From assembly GCA_903876665.1 (NCBI GenBank), contig CAIRAY010000041.1, positions 1-59,358 on the forward strand: DNA of 59,358 nucleotides. The letters are read 5' to 3'. This document shows positions 15,749-25,139 of the stretch, one piece after another. The notes under the pieces are model-generated. The model was given only the letters and a program-made list of their open reading frames with translations, had not been told where the DNA came from and searched no databases. This DNA is from an uncultured Fibrobacterota bacterium. GTDB lineage: Bacteria; Fibrobacterota; Fibrobacteria; Fibrobacterales; Fibrobacteraceae. A program made the translations under genes and the position numbers. Positions within the stretch are counted from its first letter, which is position 1. Every line of letters starts with the position of its first letter.

Positions 15749-18423
15749 TGATTCTTCATCTTTATGCAAATTCAAGTGGCGGAATTTCTACGGAATGGGA
15801 GCCCACTGCAAAGCCATTTTCACAAGATATGGAGACGATTCAAAAGCGTTTTCAATCCTTATTGCATACAAATGCAACACTGGGTGAAGGCCTACTTGTA
15901 CTTGGGCTTGCCAAGAACCATTCGGAGTATTCTGAATCTCTAATTTTTTGGAAACAATTTTGTGAGGCATTTTGTGAAGCTTTGCAACATGCAGAAGACG
16001 CCGAAGCCTTGCGTGAAAATCTCGTTCTAGAAATTCCTCCGAAGTTGATCGAACAAACGTTACTCAAGCTCCCCACAATGCCGGGTGCTGAATTTGTTTC
16101 GGAAGAATTTCTCGCTGTTTTGTGGCAGTTCATGAGAAACATTGTCCGCCACGAAATGATAATCAACCCCAAATCGCTTACACAAATTTTAGTCGACTGG
16201 GGTGCTGAGGTTCATTTAGCGGGGCGCGTGCATTTTCACCTCGTCGAAAACCGCACGAGTCCTGCAGCTCCATTTGCCTTTATGGCTACCTATTCGGGCG
16301 AACCCGATGCTCATGGAAAAATCCCCCACTTGCCCTTGCGTCACGCGTTGCAAGCTTTAGGTGATGACAACAAGCGCTTGATGGATTTACTCTCATCTGT
16401 ACACGCCTGTGCAAAGCGGGCAACGTGGGTTCAATCATTGCTGGATTCAGGGAAAATATTCCAACCATTAGGCTGGAATGTTTCTGAGGCGTATCGCTTT
16501 TTGGAATCCTTATCCCAGTGCGAAGAGTCGGGTATTGTTTGCCGAGTTCCCAAATGGTGGGGCCAACGGACGGGTGCGAAACTCAAGGTCACCTTGGGAG
16601 CCAAGCCAACATCCAACTTTGGGCTTAACGCGTTAATGTCGGCAAGCCCTGAATTATGGATCGATGGCGAGTCGGTTAGCGAAAAAGAGCTACGCGCACT
16701 TCTTGATGCTAAGAATGGCCTTGCCCTGCTCAAAGGGCGCTGGGTCAGTGTGGATCGCGAAAATTTGCAAAGTACCTTGGACCGATTTGAAAAAATCCGC
16801 AAATACTTGGCAAAGGGCCTAACTCTCCGCGAAGCCATGCAGTTTGCTGCCGAAGTGCGTCGCGATTCCGCAGACATTCCGCTAGAAGGCGCTGAAGTTT
16901 GCTTTGGCGATTTTCTTCAAGGGCTTATGAACAAACTGCGTGACCCGCAATTGATTCGAGGCTCCAAGCCGTCTGCAACGGATTTTAAAGCCACTTTGCG
17001 TGCTTACCAACAAACCGGCCTAGACTGGGTCACCATGCTTCATTCGCTCGGTCTTGGCGCTTGCCTTGCCGATGATATGGGACTTGGAAAAACCGTGCAG
17101 GTGCTCGCCTTTTTGCAACAGCTTCAAGGCAAGGCAAATAAGCCAAGTTTGCTTGTGGTACCGACTTCGCTTTTGCCCAATTGGAAAGCCGAGACCGAAA
17201 AATTCGCTCCGCATTTGCGCTTACTCTTTGCGCACACGGCATACGGGCATAAAAACCAAGCACCCCAGGCTTCAGAGCTTGAATCCCTTGATCTTGTGGT
17301 TACAAGCTACGGCATGCTCCCGCGCCTGGAATGGCTCTGTGACCAGGAATGGGAATGCCTCATTGCCGATGAGGCACAGGCACTCAAAAATCCCGGAACT
17401 CGGCAGGCTGTTGCCATTCGCAAAATCCCTGCACGGTGGCGACTGGCCATGACCGGAACGCCTGTGGAAAACCGACTTGGAGATCTGTGGTCGCTCTTCG
17501 ATTTTTTGAATCCAGGGTTACTGGGTTCAGCAAAAGAATTCAATGAGTCCATGTTGCGCATTCAAAAGAAAGGCAAAGGATTTGGGGCTTTGCGGCAGGT
17601 GCTCAAACCCTATATTCTGCGTCGCATGAAAACCGACAAGAGCATCATTTCTGATCTCCCAGATAAAGTGGAAGCAAAAGTATATTCCCCTTTGAGTAAA
17701 GCCCAAGTGGCACTGTATTCGGATTGCTTAAAACAGCTCGAATCAAAACTCATGCAAAGCGATGGAGCGAACCGTCGTGCACTCGTATTTACCACCTTGA
17801 TGCAGTTGAAGCAAATTTGCAACCACCCCGATTTGCATCACGGTACAAACGGATTTTTGGAGTCCGAAAGTGGCAAATTGCAAACTTTGCGGGCCCTATG
17901 CGAAACCATCGTCGCCAAGCGCGAAAAGATTCTGGTATTCACCCAGTTCCAATCCATGTGCGAACCTTTAGCGCATTTTTTACAAGATGTCTTTGGTAGG
18001 GACGGTTGTGTGTTGCACGGTGGCACAAGCATTACAGCTCGTCGAAAAGCGGTAGCCCTGTTTCAAGATGAACCCGATGGCTATGTTCCTTGGTTTGTGT
18101 TGAGTCTCAAGGCTGGTGGCACAGGATTAAACCTGACCGGTGCCAACCATGTGGTTCATTTTGACCGCTGGTGGAATCCTGCAGTAGAAGATCAAGCCAC
18201 GGACCGCGCATTCCGCATTGGGCAAACCCGTAATGTGATGGTTCACAAATTTGTGTGCCGTGGTACTTTAGAAGAGCGCATTGATCAAAGCTTGCAAGAA
18301 AAACGATTATTGGCATCTGAAATTGTGGGCGATGGACAAGCGGAATCATGGATTACAGAGCTCGATAATCAAGCGATTCTAGATATGTTCCGTCTAGACA
18401 TTAAAATAGCACTCGGAGATTAA
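15748..18423 (+). CDS. SNF2-family DNA helicase/translocase
   Basis: This 891-residue protein has a complete SNF2 motor. The Walker A motif DDMGLGKT is near residue 441, DEAQ at about 541, TGTPVENRLGDLWSLFDFL follows as motif III, and LKAGGTGLNLTGANHVVHFD with DQATDRAFRIGQ (about 818) forms motifs V and VI. The first 400 residues resemble the helicase-associated region of bacterial SNF2 proteins of the YwqA/RapA-like group. It should translocate on double-stranded DNA using ATP. The SWIM-finger gene follows after one base, the common bacterial partner arrangement. It joins the upstream AlbA_2 gene by a TAATG overlap. Confidence 0.92.
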   Translation: MILHLYANSSGGISTEWEPTAKPFSQDMETIQKRFQSLLHTNATLGEGLLVLGLAKNHSEYSESLIFWKQFCEAFCEALQHAEDAEALRENLVLEIPPKLIEQTLLKLPTMPGAEFVSEEFLAVLWQFMRNIVRHEMIINPKSLTQILVDWGAEVHLAGRVHFHLVENRTSPAAPFAFMATYSGEPDAHGKIPHLPLRHALQALGDDNKRLMDLLSSVHACAKRATWVQSLLDSGKIFQPLGWNVSEAYRFLESLSQCEESGIVCRVPKWWGQRTGAKLKVTLGAKPTSNFGLNALMSASPELWIDGESVSEKELRALLDAKNGLALLKGRWVSVDRENLQSTLDRFEKIRKYLAKGLTLREAMQFAAEVRRDSADIPLEGAEVCFGDFLQGLMNKLRDPQLIRGSKPSATDFKATLRAYQQTGLDWVTMLHSLGLGACLADDMGLGKTVQVLAFLQQLQGKANKPSLLVVPTSLLPNWKAETEKFAPHLRLLFAHTAYGHKNQAPQASELESLDLVVTSYGMLPRLEWLCDQEWECLIADEAQALKNPGTRQAVAIRKIPARWRLAMTGTPVENRLGDLWSLFDFLNPGLLGSAKEFNESMLRIQKKGKGFGALRQVLKPYILRRMKTDKSIISDLPDKVEAKVYSPLSKAQVALYSDCLKQLESKLMQSDGANRRALVFTTLMQLKQICNHPDLHHGTNGFLESESGKLQTLRALCETIVAKREKILVFTQFQSMCEPLAHFLQDVFGRDGCVLHGGTSITARRKAVALFQDEPDGYVPWFVLSLKAGGTGLNLTGANHVVHFDRWWNPAVEDQATDRAFRIGQTRNVMVHKFVCRGTLEERIDQSLQEKRLLASEIVGDGQAESWITELDNQAILDMFRLDIKIALGD

Positions 18424-18424
18424 C

Positions 18425-19321
18425 ATGTACTTTGGATTTAAGCCTTATGTCAGTGTGGCTGAACGACGTTCAAATGCCGAAAAAGGGCGTGGTAACCTCG
18501 AAAAGAAATTGGGACGACCCTTGAACCCAGTACAAAGCAAGGGTCGAAAACTAGCTCTGCAATGGTGGGGCATTGCCTGGAACAAAAATTTAGAGTCGTA
18601 TTCGGATTACGCCAATCGGTTACCTCGCGGTCGCAGCTATTTGGGCAACGGCTCGGTGCTTGACTTGCATATTGAAGCTGGAAAGATCTTTGGTATGGTG
18701 CAGGGTTCCGATACGAGCCCTTATGAGATCAAGATCGAAATTTCCCAACTGCATGACAAAGTGTTGAAAAATCTAGTGAGCGCATGCAAGGGGAAACTAC
18801 AAGATGTGCGCGAATTGCTTGAAGGCAAATTCCCGCAAGAGTTGGGAAGCCAATTTTTAAGCAAGGGCACAGGGTTGTTTCCGAGCAACAAAGAAATCCG
18901 AATCAAGTGCGATTGCCCTGATTATGCGGAGCTCTGTAAGCATGCTGCAGCCAGTATGTATGGTGTGGGCGTCCTTTTAGACTCCCAACCCGAATTGCTA
19001 TTTGCCTTGCGTGGCATTGATTTGGATGATTTTGTGGGCGACCTTGTGCAAAGCGAAACCAAGTCAATGGTTCAGAAGGCTAAAATCCCCAGCAAGCAGA
19101 GTGGCGTACTCGACCTTGATGATTCGTCGCTTTCAGCTCTTTTTGGGCTGGATGTTGTGAGTGAACCGGCAGTAGCCAAGAAGCCGGCCAAAAAACAAAT
19201 TAAAAAGATTATTTTCAAAGCGACAAAGAAAGTCGTGAAGAAGGCGGTTAAGAAAATTGTGAAAAAGGTGGCGAAAAAGGCTGTGAAAAAAACAGTGGCG
19301 AAGCCCAAAGTGAAAAGTTGA
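18425..19321 (+). CDS. SWIM zinc-finger protein with a histone-H1-like lysine tail
   Basis: This 298-residue protein carries a SWIM zinc finger CxCx6CxH at C162, C164, C171 and H173, in the sequence CDCPDYAELCKHAAASMYG. SWIM proteins are standard partners of bacterial SNF2 helicases and probably help them bind DNA. The last 49 residues are almost only Lys, Ala, Val and Pro in KKxxKKAVKK-like units, as in eukaryotic H1 or bacterial HctB/H1-like tails, so nonspecific DNA binding is likely. It ends the four-gene operon. The tail is unusual for this family as far as I know. Confidence 0.85.
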   Translation: MYFGFKPYVSVAERRSNAEKGRGNLEKKLGRPLNPVQSKGRKLALQWWGIAWNKNLESYSDYANRLPRGRSYLGNGSVLDLHIEAGKIFGMVQGSDTSPYEIKIEISQLHDKVLKNLVSACKGKLQDVRELLEGKFPQELGSQFLSKGTGLFPSNKEIRIKCDCPDYAELCKHAAASMYGVGVLLDSQPELLFALRGIDLDDFVGDLVQSETKSMVQKAKIPSKQSGVLDLDDSSLSALFGLDVVSEPAVAKKPAKKQIKKIIFKATKKVVKKAVKKIVKKVAKKAVKKTVAKPKVKS

Positions 19322-19417
19322 AGTCGCTTCTCTGGATCACTCTCTCAGACCAATAATACCAATGGTCTACCGAGTTCCGACTATAATGTGTGGACCGTAG
19401 TTTTCGAATTCAATGGC

Positions 19418-20752
19418 TTAAAATCCTAACCTCAGTTCAAGCTTCCCAACATAATCCTCTTTCTCCGTTGGGGCGGTTCCGCCTTCCGGGACGGCAAAAG
19501 AAGTGATGTAACTTCCAATACCCACCACGCGCAGGTGCTTGAAGAAGTCCGCACCCAATTCCAAATCTGCTTCGTTGATTTGCTCTGCGTAAAGTTGCCG
19601 AACACCCTGAAGTTGGGCGTAAAATTTACGTGTACCTGCAAAGTTGTGCCGCACACTGGAGAATACGATGGGTACATCAATTGCGTCTAGACGCATGATT
19701 TCGCCTTTGAATAAATTGCTGAAGGAAGCCAGAAAGGCTGCGTTTTTATCGATGTCATATTTTCCATAGTAACCCACCTGCATGGAGGTGTTGCTGGCGT
19801 TGTTCCAGTAAAAATCTTTGGTGAGGGTCCCATAGTGAATAATGGCCGCATTGCCTTGCGCCATTTGGTAAACGCCCTCGTTCTTAAGCGTCATGGAAAA
19901 GGGAAGGTCCGTTTGCATGAGGCCACCAAAAAAGGAATTCTGCGTGGTATCGCGGGTATCGTATTCCTGGTAATAGAGGAGACCCACATGATTGATGGCA
20001 AGGTTTGGCTTGGTTTCAATCGGTGAAAATTCATCAGAAGCCTGAAATTCATCTCCCATGGAAACTGGTTTGATTGCAAAGAGTTGCTTGATGTCCCAAC
20101 GCACCACAGCTGCTGCCAGGTTGGTTTCGCCCATGACATCGCTAACGGCCGATCCATATTTCTCTTTGTTGACTAGACTTGTCAAGCGCTTGGTGCCACA
20201 AAAATCAGTCATTCGCGCTGGGGGGCCCACGGTTCCTGCTGTCACGTCAATTTTTACCGATCCAAGAGTTTGTACGTAGCTTGCTCCAATTACGCGCTCA
20301 TTGACTAAAAAATAGTCGCCAATTTGTGTGGTGCTTAGGCCTAGGCGAATGGAGTTCTTAGAACCGGAAAATTGGTAGAAGGCTTCGCGTGCGCCAAATA
20401 GAATCTGGGTTGCCCCCTTAACCTGGCCCTTTTTGTTTAACTCCACCGGTTCTGCCGAAGAGGAGCTGATCAAAGAGACCTTGACCCCTCCCTCGACATA
20501 TACGTTATGCTTTTTAGAGGGAGAGGTAAAATCGGCACCAAGAAATAGCATGGAATTTGTCGCAAGACGATCTTCCATGTACGCGGGAACTTCAACCAGT
20601 TCTCCGGCCCAGGAGAACATGGAATCGTGATCTACAGGGGTTAGGTGTGCTCCAAGTACACTACGGCATTCGGGTTGCGCAAAAACGATGCCCGCCATGA
20701 ATAAAATACAACTAGAGACCCGCATTGTTTTTGCATTCCGTCTTTGTACCAT
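19418..20752 (-). CDS. Outer-membrane beta-barrel protein of the ECF-linked operon
   Basis: This 444-residue protein has a signal peptide (hydrophobic CILFMAGIVFA after a basic start) and a long amphipathic-strand region ending in VGKLELRLGF, the C-terminal Phe signature of outer-membrane barrels. It is the last gene of the four-gene operon 19418-23194. The ATG at 20752 has GGG about seven bases upstream; the ATG at 20725 is an alternative. Either overlaps the end of the Fe-S protein gene. A segment with SSSSAEPVELNKKGQ may be a surface loop. Substrate unknown. Confidence 0.65.
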   Translation of the reverse strand: MVQRRNAKTMRVSSCILFMAGIVFAQPECRSVLGAHLTPVDHDSMFSWAGELVEVPAYMEDRLATNSMLFLGADFTSPSKKHNVYVEGGVKVSLISSSSAEPVELNKKGQVKGATQILFGAREAFYQFSGSKNSIRLGLSTTQIGDYFLVNERVIGASYVQTLGSVKIDVTAGTVGPPARMTDFCGTKRLTSLVNKEKYGSAVSDVMGETNLAAAVVRWDIKQLFAIKPVSMGDEFQASDEFSPIETKPNLAINHVGLLYYQEYDTRDTTQNSFFGGLMQTDLPFSMTLKNEGVYQMAQGNAAIIHYGTLTKDFYWNNASNTSMQVGYYGKYDIDKNAAFLASFSNLFKGEIMRLDAIDVPIVFSSVRHNFAGTRKFYAQLQGVRQLYAEQINEADLELGADFFKHLRVVGIGSYITSFAVPEGGTAPTEKEDYVGKLELRLGF

Positions 20753-21743
20753 GTTTTTTCCCTTTGAAATAGAACGAAATTGAATCTTTACGGCAACCCT
20801 CGAAGCATTCGCCACAGCGGATGCATTCTTGATTGTCGATAATGCTGATTTTGCTGTCGCGCGTGATTGCATTGATTTTGCAACTGGTATTGCAATTGGA
20901 ACAGCTCCCACAGCTACTGTTTACGCCTAGCACGGAAGCGCCTGGAATTTTACTGACCCAGCCCAAAATGAGTCCAATTGGGCAAAGAGTTTTGCAGAAA
21001 GGCCGATACAGTAAAATGGAGCTGATCACCAGAATGCCCACCAATACCCATCCCACCACGTAAAGGGAATGAAAATTGAAAACAATGGCAAAGGGATCCA
21101 CTTTTTTGAATAGGTTTGTTCTGGTTATTGCAACTTGTATGAGTAAGGCGACCAGGGCGATAATCCTGATGATTCGCATGGTCCTCTGGGCTTTGTCGCT
21201 TTGCAAAAAGCGAAACCGGGATCCCATGAAGATCAATTCTTGCAGAGCCCCAAGATGACAAATCCACCCGCAAAATACCCTGCCAAAGAGATAGGTGATG
21301 GGCAATAGGGCAAGAAAGTAGAGGAGGGTTTGCCATTTGTAGTGAAGGCCGAAAAGATTCAAAAACCCATGTTGCAGGCTTTCTATGGGGCATGGGCATG
21401 CCCCCCGGTAAAATCCGAGAACCACCACCGATGCAACTAAAAAGACCGCGCGTAAATTCCGGGTAGTTTTGAAACGAACCAGTACCCCGGCGACAATCGT
21501 TGCAAATAGGATTCCCAGCACCCAGCGGAATGCGACTTCTTCGTTTTTGGTGAGACTGCAAGTGCCGTTGCAGCCAGGTTCGGATGGTGTGGTTGTTACA
21601 GGCTCTGCCTTGAACTCACTGAATTCATCAACGCTTTTAAATTCATCGATGGGGGCTGCTGTGGGCTCAGGAACGGCCTCGCTAGCGAAGCTCGGTGTAA
21701 TACACAAGGCGAAGAAAAATATGAAGAGTGCAAAAAATTTCAT
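20712..21743 (-). CDS. NapH/NosR-like membrane 4Fe-4S protein
   Basis: This 343-residue protein has a signal or anchor sequence, about five further membrane helices and four cysteine motifs. GRVFCGWICHLG and YRPFCKTLCPIG are the CxxxCP-type motifs of NapH, NosR and CcoG. The C-terminal CGSCSNCNTSC and CIRCGECFEGC bind two [4Fe-4S] clusters. Such proteins pass electrons from quinol to periplasmic partners. The N-terminal periplasmic segment is acidic with a CNGTC pair. The ATG at 21743 (MKFFALFIFFF) is chosen for the signal-like start. It sits between two envelope-protein genes, which suggests a redox function at the cell surface; the acceptor is unknown. Confidence 0.8.
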   Translation of the reverse strand: MKFFALFIFFFALCITPSFASEAVPEPTAAPIDEFKSVDEFSEFKAEPVTTTPSEPGCNGTCSLTKNEEVAFRWVLGILFATIVAGVLVRFKTTRNLRAVFLVASVVVLGFYRGACPCPIESLQHGFLNLFGLHYKWQTLLYFLALLPITYLFGRVFCGWICHLGALQELIFMGSRFRFLQSDKAQRTMRIIRIIALVALLIQVAITRTNLFKKVDPFAIVFNFHSLYVVGWVLVGILVISSILLYRPFCKTLCPIGLILGWVSKIPGASVLGVNSSCGSCSNCNTSCKINAITRDSKISIIDNQECIRCGECFEGCRKDSISFYFKGKKHGTKTECKNNAGL

Positions 21744-21748
21744 AAGGC

Positions 21749-22138
21749 CTACTGGAGTGGTGTTGCCATTAGCGTGAATGTGCCCCAACCGCCATCTTTT
21801 TCGCAGCTTCGCTTTGCAGTCACCGTGGCCTTTCCTTCTTTGGTGGAGGTCACTTTCACTTTGAGTTTTCGCTCCCAAACATTTGGCGAGGTATTTTTCC
21901 ACTCGGTTGCGCCAAGAATATCCATTCCAATGCCTTGAATTTTCGTGTCTTTAAGGGTAATGGGGCAATTATTGTGTGTAAGTTCAACCTTTACTTTGAT
22001 CACCACAATCTCGGTGATTTCGTATTTTGGTTTTACCTTGCCATCCACGCTGAAGCTGATGTCACAAGCGATTGCAGCAAGCGGGAGTAGCATTGCAATG
22101 GCCAGAATTTTCACGACTTTAAAAATGAAATTGTTCAT
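21749..22138 (-). CDS. Small periplasmic protein, possibly lipoprotein
   Basis: This 129-residue protein starts with a signal sequence whose end, LLPLAAIAC, could be either a lipobox with Cys25 as anchor or an ordinary cleavage site. The remainder is a single all-beta-looking domain with four more cysteines or two Cys pairs. I do not recognise a family. AAGGA lies seven bases before the ATG. It is the second gene of the ECF-linked operon, nine bases after the upstream gene and five bases before the Fe-S protein gene, so it may be a periplasmic partner of that electron carrier. Confidence 0.6.
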   Translation of the reverse strand: MNNFIFKVVKILAIAMLLPLAAIACDISFSVDGKVKPKYEITEIVVIKVKVELTHNNCPITLKDTKIQGIGMDILGATEWKNTSPNVWERKLKVKVTSTKEGKATVTAKRSCEKDGGWGTFTLMATPLQ

Positions 22139-22147
22139 CTATTATCC

Positions 22148-23194
22148 TTATTCAATTACAATTGACAATCCCAAGTATCCGTACTTCATGTTCCGAAACA
22201 TTCCGTGATAGTTTACCCCTTGGTAGGCATTCACATATAAACCCACATTGGAGTAAGCGCTACCGGGAACATCCGGATAATAGCGCCAGCCAAAATAGGC
22301 ATTCACCGAGGGAACCATTCGCTCTGATTTGGTGACTTCTTCCCAGTCCACTCCGTTGGCTTCCTCTTTTAGAAAGGGGTAGCCATATTTGAGGCGGCTG
22401 CGTACTTCGATGGATGCAACGTTCATGACATTTCCTGATGCCAAAAATCCATGGGTCCGCTGCATTTGGTATTCACCATACACTTCATAGCGTTTGTCAC
22501 TAACGGAAAGAACACTGGTATCCCCTTCTTCGGGGCGCAGGCCGTACCATCCTTGACCCCGGTCGCTGATGCGGATCATCGTTCCGAGGCGAAAGGAATG
22601 CAGGGTTTCGCGACTTCCATTGGGGTCATTCAGGGTTATGCTCAGTTCGGAATACTCGTAGGAAATATTGACTCGGGTTATGGGGAGGTCTGCGTCTTTT
22701 CTGTAGATGGTCAGTTCATCGCCAATGTGCGTACATTCATGATTGATTGGAGCGAAATTGACTCCAATGTTTTTAATGAAGTGATCCGATTCCAGATACT
22801 TGATGTAGCGAAAGGTTCCCAGGCCAAAGCGGTAGTCGTTATTGAGGACGGGCGCGGTCACCTCTTCCCACATGTCTTCCCAAATGTGGACACTGAAGGG
22901 AATGGAGAGCGCAATGCCCCAGGAAGGTTTTCCGTCCACTTCGAATGTTCGGGCATAAAGGGGGATTTGTGCTCCCAATTGCAGATCTACGAATTTCTTG
23001 TAATCTTCCCCGGTGTAGGAGATGTCGTATTCGGGTCGATTGGTGCCATAGCCTAAATCAACCTTGTTCATGGTCCCGCTCATTTCGGAAACAAAGGGAA
23101 GACCAAATTGGGCGGTGGAAAGAACGCCGTTTGCCGCAAGGACATGGAGAGGTAATGCAACAAAAATGATGATCCAGCAAGAAATTTTTTCCAT
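22148..23194 (-). CDS. Outer-membrane/exported protein, DUF1207-like
   Basis: This 348-residue protein has a signal peptide (CWIIIFVALPLHVLAA) and a barrel-like pattern of aromatic strands. FAPINHECTHIGDEL (about residues 150-164) recalls the HxSxHLGDE motif of DUF1207 outer-membrane proteins; this link is tentative. It is the first gene of the four-gene operon. The start has GGAG eight bases upstream. A promoter matching that of the ECF sigma gene lies 36 bases ahead. The function is unknown, but coregulation with a sigma factor suggests an envelope or redox stress response. Confidence 0.65.
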   Translation of the reverse strand: MEKISCWIIIFVALPLHVLAANGVLSTAQFGLPFVSEMSGTMNKVDLGYGTNRPEYDISYTGEDYKKFVDLQLGAQIPLYARTFEVDGKPSWGIALSIPFSVHIWEDMWEEVTAPVLNNDYRFGLGTFRYIKYLESDHFIKNIGVNFAPINHECTHIGDELTIYRKDADLPITRVNISYEYSELSITLNDPNGSRETLHSFRLGTMIRISDRGQGWYGLRPEEGDTSVLSVSDKRYEVYGEYQMQRTHGFLASGNVMNVASIEVRSRLKYGYPFLKEEANGVDWEEVTKSERMVPSVNAYFGWRYYPDVPGSAYSNVGLYVNAYQGVNYHGMFRNMKYGYLGLSIVIE

Positions 23195-23229
23195 TTGACT
23201 CCATGAAAGAAGATCGTCTCTCTATGCTT

Positions 23230-23256
23230 ATACGCATGAGGAGCCCATTTCTTTCA
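23230..23256 (-). promoter_or_regulatory. ECF-type promoter (TGAAA-N17-CGTAT) of the 19418-23194 operon
   Basis: The minus strand reads TGAAA, 17 bases, CGTAT. The sigma gene at 26094 has the same elements with the same spacing, and the two sites also share CTCCTCATGCGTATAA across the -10 region. The predicted start gives a leader of about 28 bases. Confidence 0.65.
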
Positions 23257-23315
23257 AAAATAGAGAGGAAAGATTTTTTCGGAAAATGTCCAACAACTAT
23301 GCTGTTTTCGTAGTC

Positions 23316-24326
23316 CTATCCTGCCTGGGGTTGGGCGGGCTTGCGCTCAGGAAGCAGCCGCCCGATCATCTTCACATGCCAGGCCGCCATTTGCGCCTGA
23401 AAAATAAAGCCCAGGGAAACCAACAGGGCAACTTCCGATCCACTTTCTCCAAAAACCGTCATGGCAATGGCAAGGGCTATGGAGAGGTTGCGTAGGGCCG
23501 TTCCATAAATAAAGGCAATGCCATCCGCCCGAACCCGGAAGAATCTTGCGAGGCCCGTGGAAAGGCTGAAATTGACTAAGTAGAACACCAGCATGGGCAC
23601 TCCCAAAATCAACAACAACTTGGGATTGGCTGCCAAATCCGGTGCCTTTAGGGCCATGGCCACAAACTGGACCCCCAGGACTCCGATGGTTCCCCAGGGA
23701 GCGATTTGAGGCTTAATCTGTTCCGCAAAAGTTTTTTGGCCATGCTTTTTGATCAAGTAGCGCTGGGTGAGGAAGCCCAAAAGCATGGGAACAAAAACCA
23801 CGACCATGATTTGGCAGAGAGTCTTGGAAAGTGGCATGGAAATGGTTTCTCCGAAAACTCCCTTCATGTAGAAGGGGGCCAAAATGGAGCCGGCGACCAG
23901 TCCAATGACTGTCATTTTTACCGCACTGGGCAAATTGCCTTTTGCCATTTGGGTCCAGCTCAGGGTCATGCCACTGGTGGGAAGTAAGCCGGTCATAAAG
24001 AGCCCAAGCCGCAGCATGGGGTCATGGGGGAAAAAGAAAAGGCCCAGCAAAAAAGCCAAAACGGGAATCACCAGAAAATTCATGGCCTGGGTCAGAATTT
24101 GAAGGCGGGTATCTCCCCCCGAAAGTACTTGCTTAAAGTTCAGGCCCACCATGCTGGGGTATACCATCAAGAAGGTTAGGGGAACGACTAGCTTTTGCAA
24201 GCCACTGACATCCCCCATAAGGCCGGATAGAAATCCGAGTAGCATGACGACTGGAATGGAAATCACCATGTTCTTCTGCAGGATTGCGGGAATGCGCTGG
24301 AGCGAAAAGGTGGCTGGTTGGAACAT
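23316..24326 (-). CDS. BASS-family (ACR3 / bile acid:sodium symporter-like) transporter
   Basis: This 336-residue protein has about ten hydrophobic segments with the BASS pattern: an early PLTFLMVYPSMVGLNFKQV, the LLPTSGMTLSWTQMAKGN crossover region and a late YGTALRNLSIALAIA. Arsenite exporters of the ACR3 group and bile-acid-type symporters share this fold. The first has a conserved Cys in helix 4 that I do not clearly see, so arsenite transport is uncertain. AAGGA precedes the ATG at 24326 by eight bases; the ATG at 24332 is too close to it. The gene is transcribed alone on the minus strand. Confidence 0.75.
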   Translation of the reverse strand: MFQPATFSLQRIPAILQKNMVISIPVVMLLGFLSGLMGDVSGLQKLVVPLTFLMVYPSMVGLNFKQVLSGGDTRLQILTQAMNFLVIPVLAFLLGLFFFPHDPMLRLGLFMTGLLPTSGMTLSWTQMAKGNLPSAVKMTVIGLVAGSILAPFYMKGVFGETISMPLSKTLCQIMVVVFVPMLLGFLTQRYLIKKHGQKTFAEQIKPQIAPWGTIGVLGVQFVAMALKAPDLAANPKLLLILGVPMLVFYLVNFSLSTGLARFFRVRADGIAFIYGTALRNLSIALAIAMTVFGESGSEVALLVSLGFIFQAQMAAWHVKMIGRLLPERKPAQPQAG

Positions 24327-24464
24327 CTGCATAATCCTTGAAAAAGAGGGAACTCTCAATATAAGTAAAAACTAATATTCAATAATGCTGGATTTGGATA
24401 ATTCCGACCATTGGACAAGATCGGGAGACGGAAAACAGGATGCTCCCTTGATTTCCCTAGGGGC

Positions 24465-25139
24465 TCAGTTGCTCCCCGTGATAACCAGGCAATCCGCATT
24501 CACGACAATATGTGAGGACTGACCAGGGCTGGGGGCATTTCCTTTTGTTCCTGTCGTGCCACTATTGGTCCAGTCCAGTGATCCTAATTTGGCATCTCCA
24601 CACTGGCCCGAAAGAGTGATGAACCAGGTTTTCCAGAAATCGCCACAGGAGGCCGTAAGTTCGCCTCGCCCGGGGAGGACTTGATCCATGGAAAAATTGC
24701 CTAGGCTATCTGTGACTGTAGCAGACTGAGTTCCAGACATTTTTACTTGCCATGGAGAGCATGCGGGTTGCCCCGTGATTTTGCCTGCAAGGTGTTGGTA
24801 CCGGAAAAGACCGAGTGTCCCCAAGTTCAAGCTTTCGCCAGTAAATTGGATTCCGCCTAGTTGAGTGTGCAGAGAGTCACGCCAATGGACGAGCAAGAAA
24901 TATTTACCCGTATCGGGGGGTAAAATGTTAAATGCACCCGCCGAGTCCGCATAAACGGTGTCTGCCCAAGTAGAGGAGGCAAGAATGACCGTACTGGATT
25001 CTAGCCTTGCCTGGGTCAGGGAATCGATGACCATTCCGTAAACAAAACTTTCACCCTCGGAGCCTGTTCCCCGGCCAGCCACATCATCGGAACAGCCTGC
25101 GATGCATAGGATTCCAAATGCCATTAGGAGATTTTTCAT
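24465..25139 (-). CDS. Lipoprotein with carboxypeptidase-regulatory-like domain
   Basis: This 224-residue protein has a clear lipobox (ILCIAGC, Cys16). A beta-sandwich repeat with the CarboxypepD_reg-like pattern follows (VYGMVIDSLTQARLESSTV and ADSAGAFNILPPDTGKYFL), and a second half shows the same pattern (GKITGQPACSP then VTDSLGNFSMDQVLPG). Its ATG overlaps the stop codon of the TIGR02147-type gene. In Fibrobacterota this regulator is commonly followed by such a lipoprotein, so they probably work as a pair. Function unknown. Confidence 0.7.
   Translation of the reverse strand: MKNLLMAFGILCIAGCSDDVAGRGTGSEGESFVYGMVIDSLTQARLESSTVILASSTWADTVYADSAGAFNILPPDTGKYFLLVHWRDSLHTQLGGIQFTGESLNLGTLGLFRYQHLAGKITGQPACSPWQVKMSGTQSATVTDSLGNFSMDQVLPGRGELTASCGDFWKTWFITLSGQCGDAKLGSLDWTNSGTTGTKGNAPSPGQSSHIVVNADCLVITGSN

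Noticed and set aside
19347..19368. Terminator between the SWIM gene and the convergent barrel gene
   Set aside because: AGACCA and TGGTCT arms are only six bases long and no T-run follows.
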